Source: Brachypterus glaber (Eukaryota; Arthropoda; Insecta; Coleoptera; Kateretidae). From it: a stretch of 64,000 bases of DNA. The stretch's first letter is position 1; every line of letters begins with the position of its first letter. Location: positions 53,923,365 to 53,987,364 of the forward strand of contig OY294047.1 in assembly GCA_958510825.1 (NCBI GenBank), in the 5' to 3' direction. Below, piece by piece: positions 63,313-64,000 of this stretch. The position numbers were made by a program, and so were the translations under genes. A model generated the notes under the pieces. It saw only the letters and a list, made by a program, of their open reading frames with translations, was not told the DNA's origin and ran no database searches.

Positions 63313-63589
63313 CGAAAGTCCTACTATTCCCAGTCCTGCAAAGGCTATCCTTGGCCAATCATGCACAAACATTCCTTTAGGCACGGCCAAAATGGCGAAA
63401 AAACAGATTGCCGTCATTAGGTTTGAGGCCGCAATAGTGTATCTCCTGCCGAAATGACTAGTCACATAGATACAGAATAGAGTTCCTGGTAGGGCTATTA
63501 GCCCACCCGCTGCCACTGTGAAGAAGAGGTTTTTGCTCACATGACCCAGGTATTGAGAAAATGCGTAGAAAGTTATTCCTGCTATAGTC
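63313..63589 (-). CDS. SLC22-like organic ion transporter, one internal exon
   Basis: Major facilitator superfamily membrane transporter; SLC22-type proteins move organic cations, anions or carnitine across the plasma membrane. Acceptor ATGTTTTAG precedes 63589 and donor GTAAGA follows 63313; the exon encodes about 92 residues, starting one base into phase and ending in phase 0. Visible are hydrophobic segments TIAGITFYAFSQYLGHV, FFTVAAGGLIALPGTLFCIY and AICFFAILAV, with the MFS loop signature SHFGRRY between helices. This corresponds to the C-terminal half (helices about 8-10). No other exon of the gene was found on either side; those expected downstream (to the left) are missing from 59300-63312 unless they lie in the gap. 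Family is confident, subfamily and substrate are not. Confidence 0.8.
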
Positions 63590-63723
63590 CTAAAACATAA
63601 ATCATAATATAGTACTTCTTTGCGAGACAAGGTACGAGGCTTCTTTCTGGCCTTCGCTCACAAAAACACTATGATTTTACCTCTCTGTGAGTTCCAAATG
63701 ATTCTATTTTAAATATTATACTA

Positions 63724-64000
63724 AACTAGATGAAACGTTGCAAGCACCCTGTCAAAACATCAGCACTATTGTACACTAGAGCCATCTAGTTTGCTAATTT
63801 CAAACCAGGTTTGTTTGATTTTAAATTCTGTATCTTTAAAACATTATATTCTAGCAAAAAACTGTATATAACATTTTTTATTGGGCTTAAAAAGAGCTTT
63901 TATTTAAAATATAATTTTTTGAAATCGGGTTATAAATATGTGAGATATGCTAAAAAAACCTTTAAACGCCAATATCTCAAAAACAATGCGTTCTAGGAAA
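63724..64000 (+). repeat. Dispersed repeat family C, copy 2 (runs off the window)
   Basis: Close match to 48642-48935. The 61-codon frame within it (63811-63996) is not a gene: the other copy carries frameshifts and no homology was seen. Confidence 0.8.

Overview
The window is nuclear DNA of an insect, most likely a beetle. This rests on spliced genes with GT-AG introns, insect-type proteins, high A+T, and very dense DNA-transposon debris. I see no bacterial operons, CRISPR array or phage. Real host genes occupy only a few percent of the bases; almost everything else is transposable elements, many nested, plus tandem repeats.

Host genes, left to right: the last two exons of RpS23 (+, 17-1406); a complete six-exon mRpL46 (+, 2899-5817); an intron-containing tRNA-Leu(CAA) (+, 7816-7932); a complete four-exon Bar-type (Bari/CG11085-like) homeobox gene (-, 13131-18172); a decayed homeobox exon of Phox2/PHDP type (+, 48403-48567); the last four exons of a Mos-type protein kinase (-, 54713-59292); and one exon of an SLC22-like transporter (-, 63313-63589). 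Exon joins were worked out by hand from splice sites, matching phases and protein homology. The genes look functionally unrelated; no operon-like logic is expected.

Mobile elements: one intact BEL/Pao LTR retrotransposon (30847-38834, minus strand) has identical 428-bp LTRs, a perfect 5-bp target duplication and an uninterrupted 1742-residue Gag-Pol frame. There are three copies of a tRNA-derived SINE. Many short inverted-repeat elements are present: TTA-flanked (Harbinger-like), TA-flanked (Tc1/mariner-like), a 382-bp family with 4-bp duplications, and one with a 9-11-bp duplication. Several long foldbacks occur, including a nearly perfect 1,013-bp palindrome (24949-25961) and a foldback with about eleven tandem 136-bp units inside a mos intron.

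Most noteworthy: the near-perfect palindrome (a candidate hairpin-RNA source or very young foldback), the Phox2-like exon with a stop inside its homeobox, splice donors lying flush against transposon ends in mRpL46 and mos, and the 382-bp family with 4-bp target duplications. A 200-base assembly gap (60682-60881) lies where the missing mos 5' exon or transporter exons might be.
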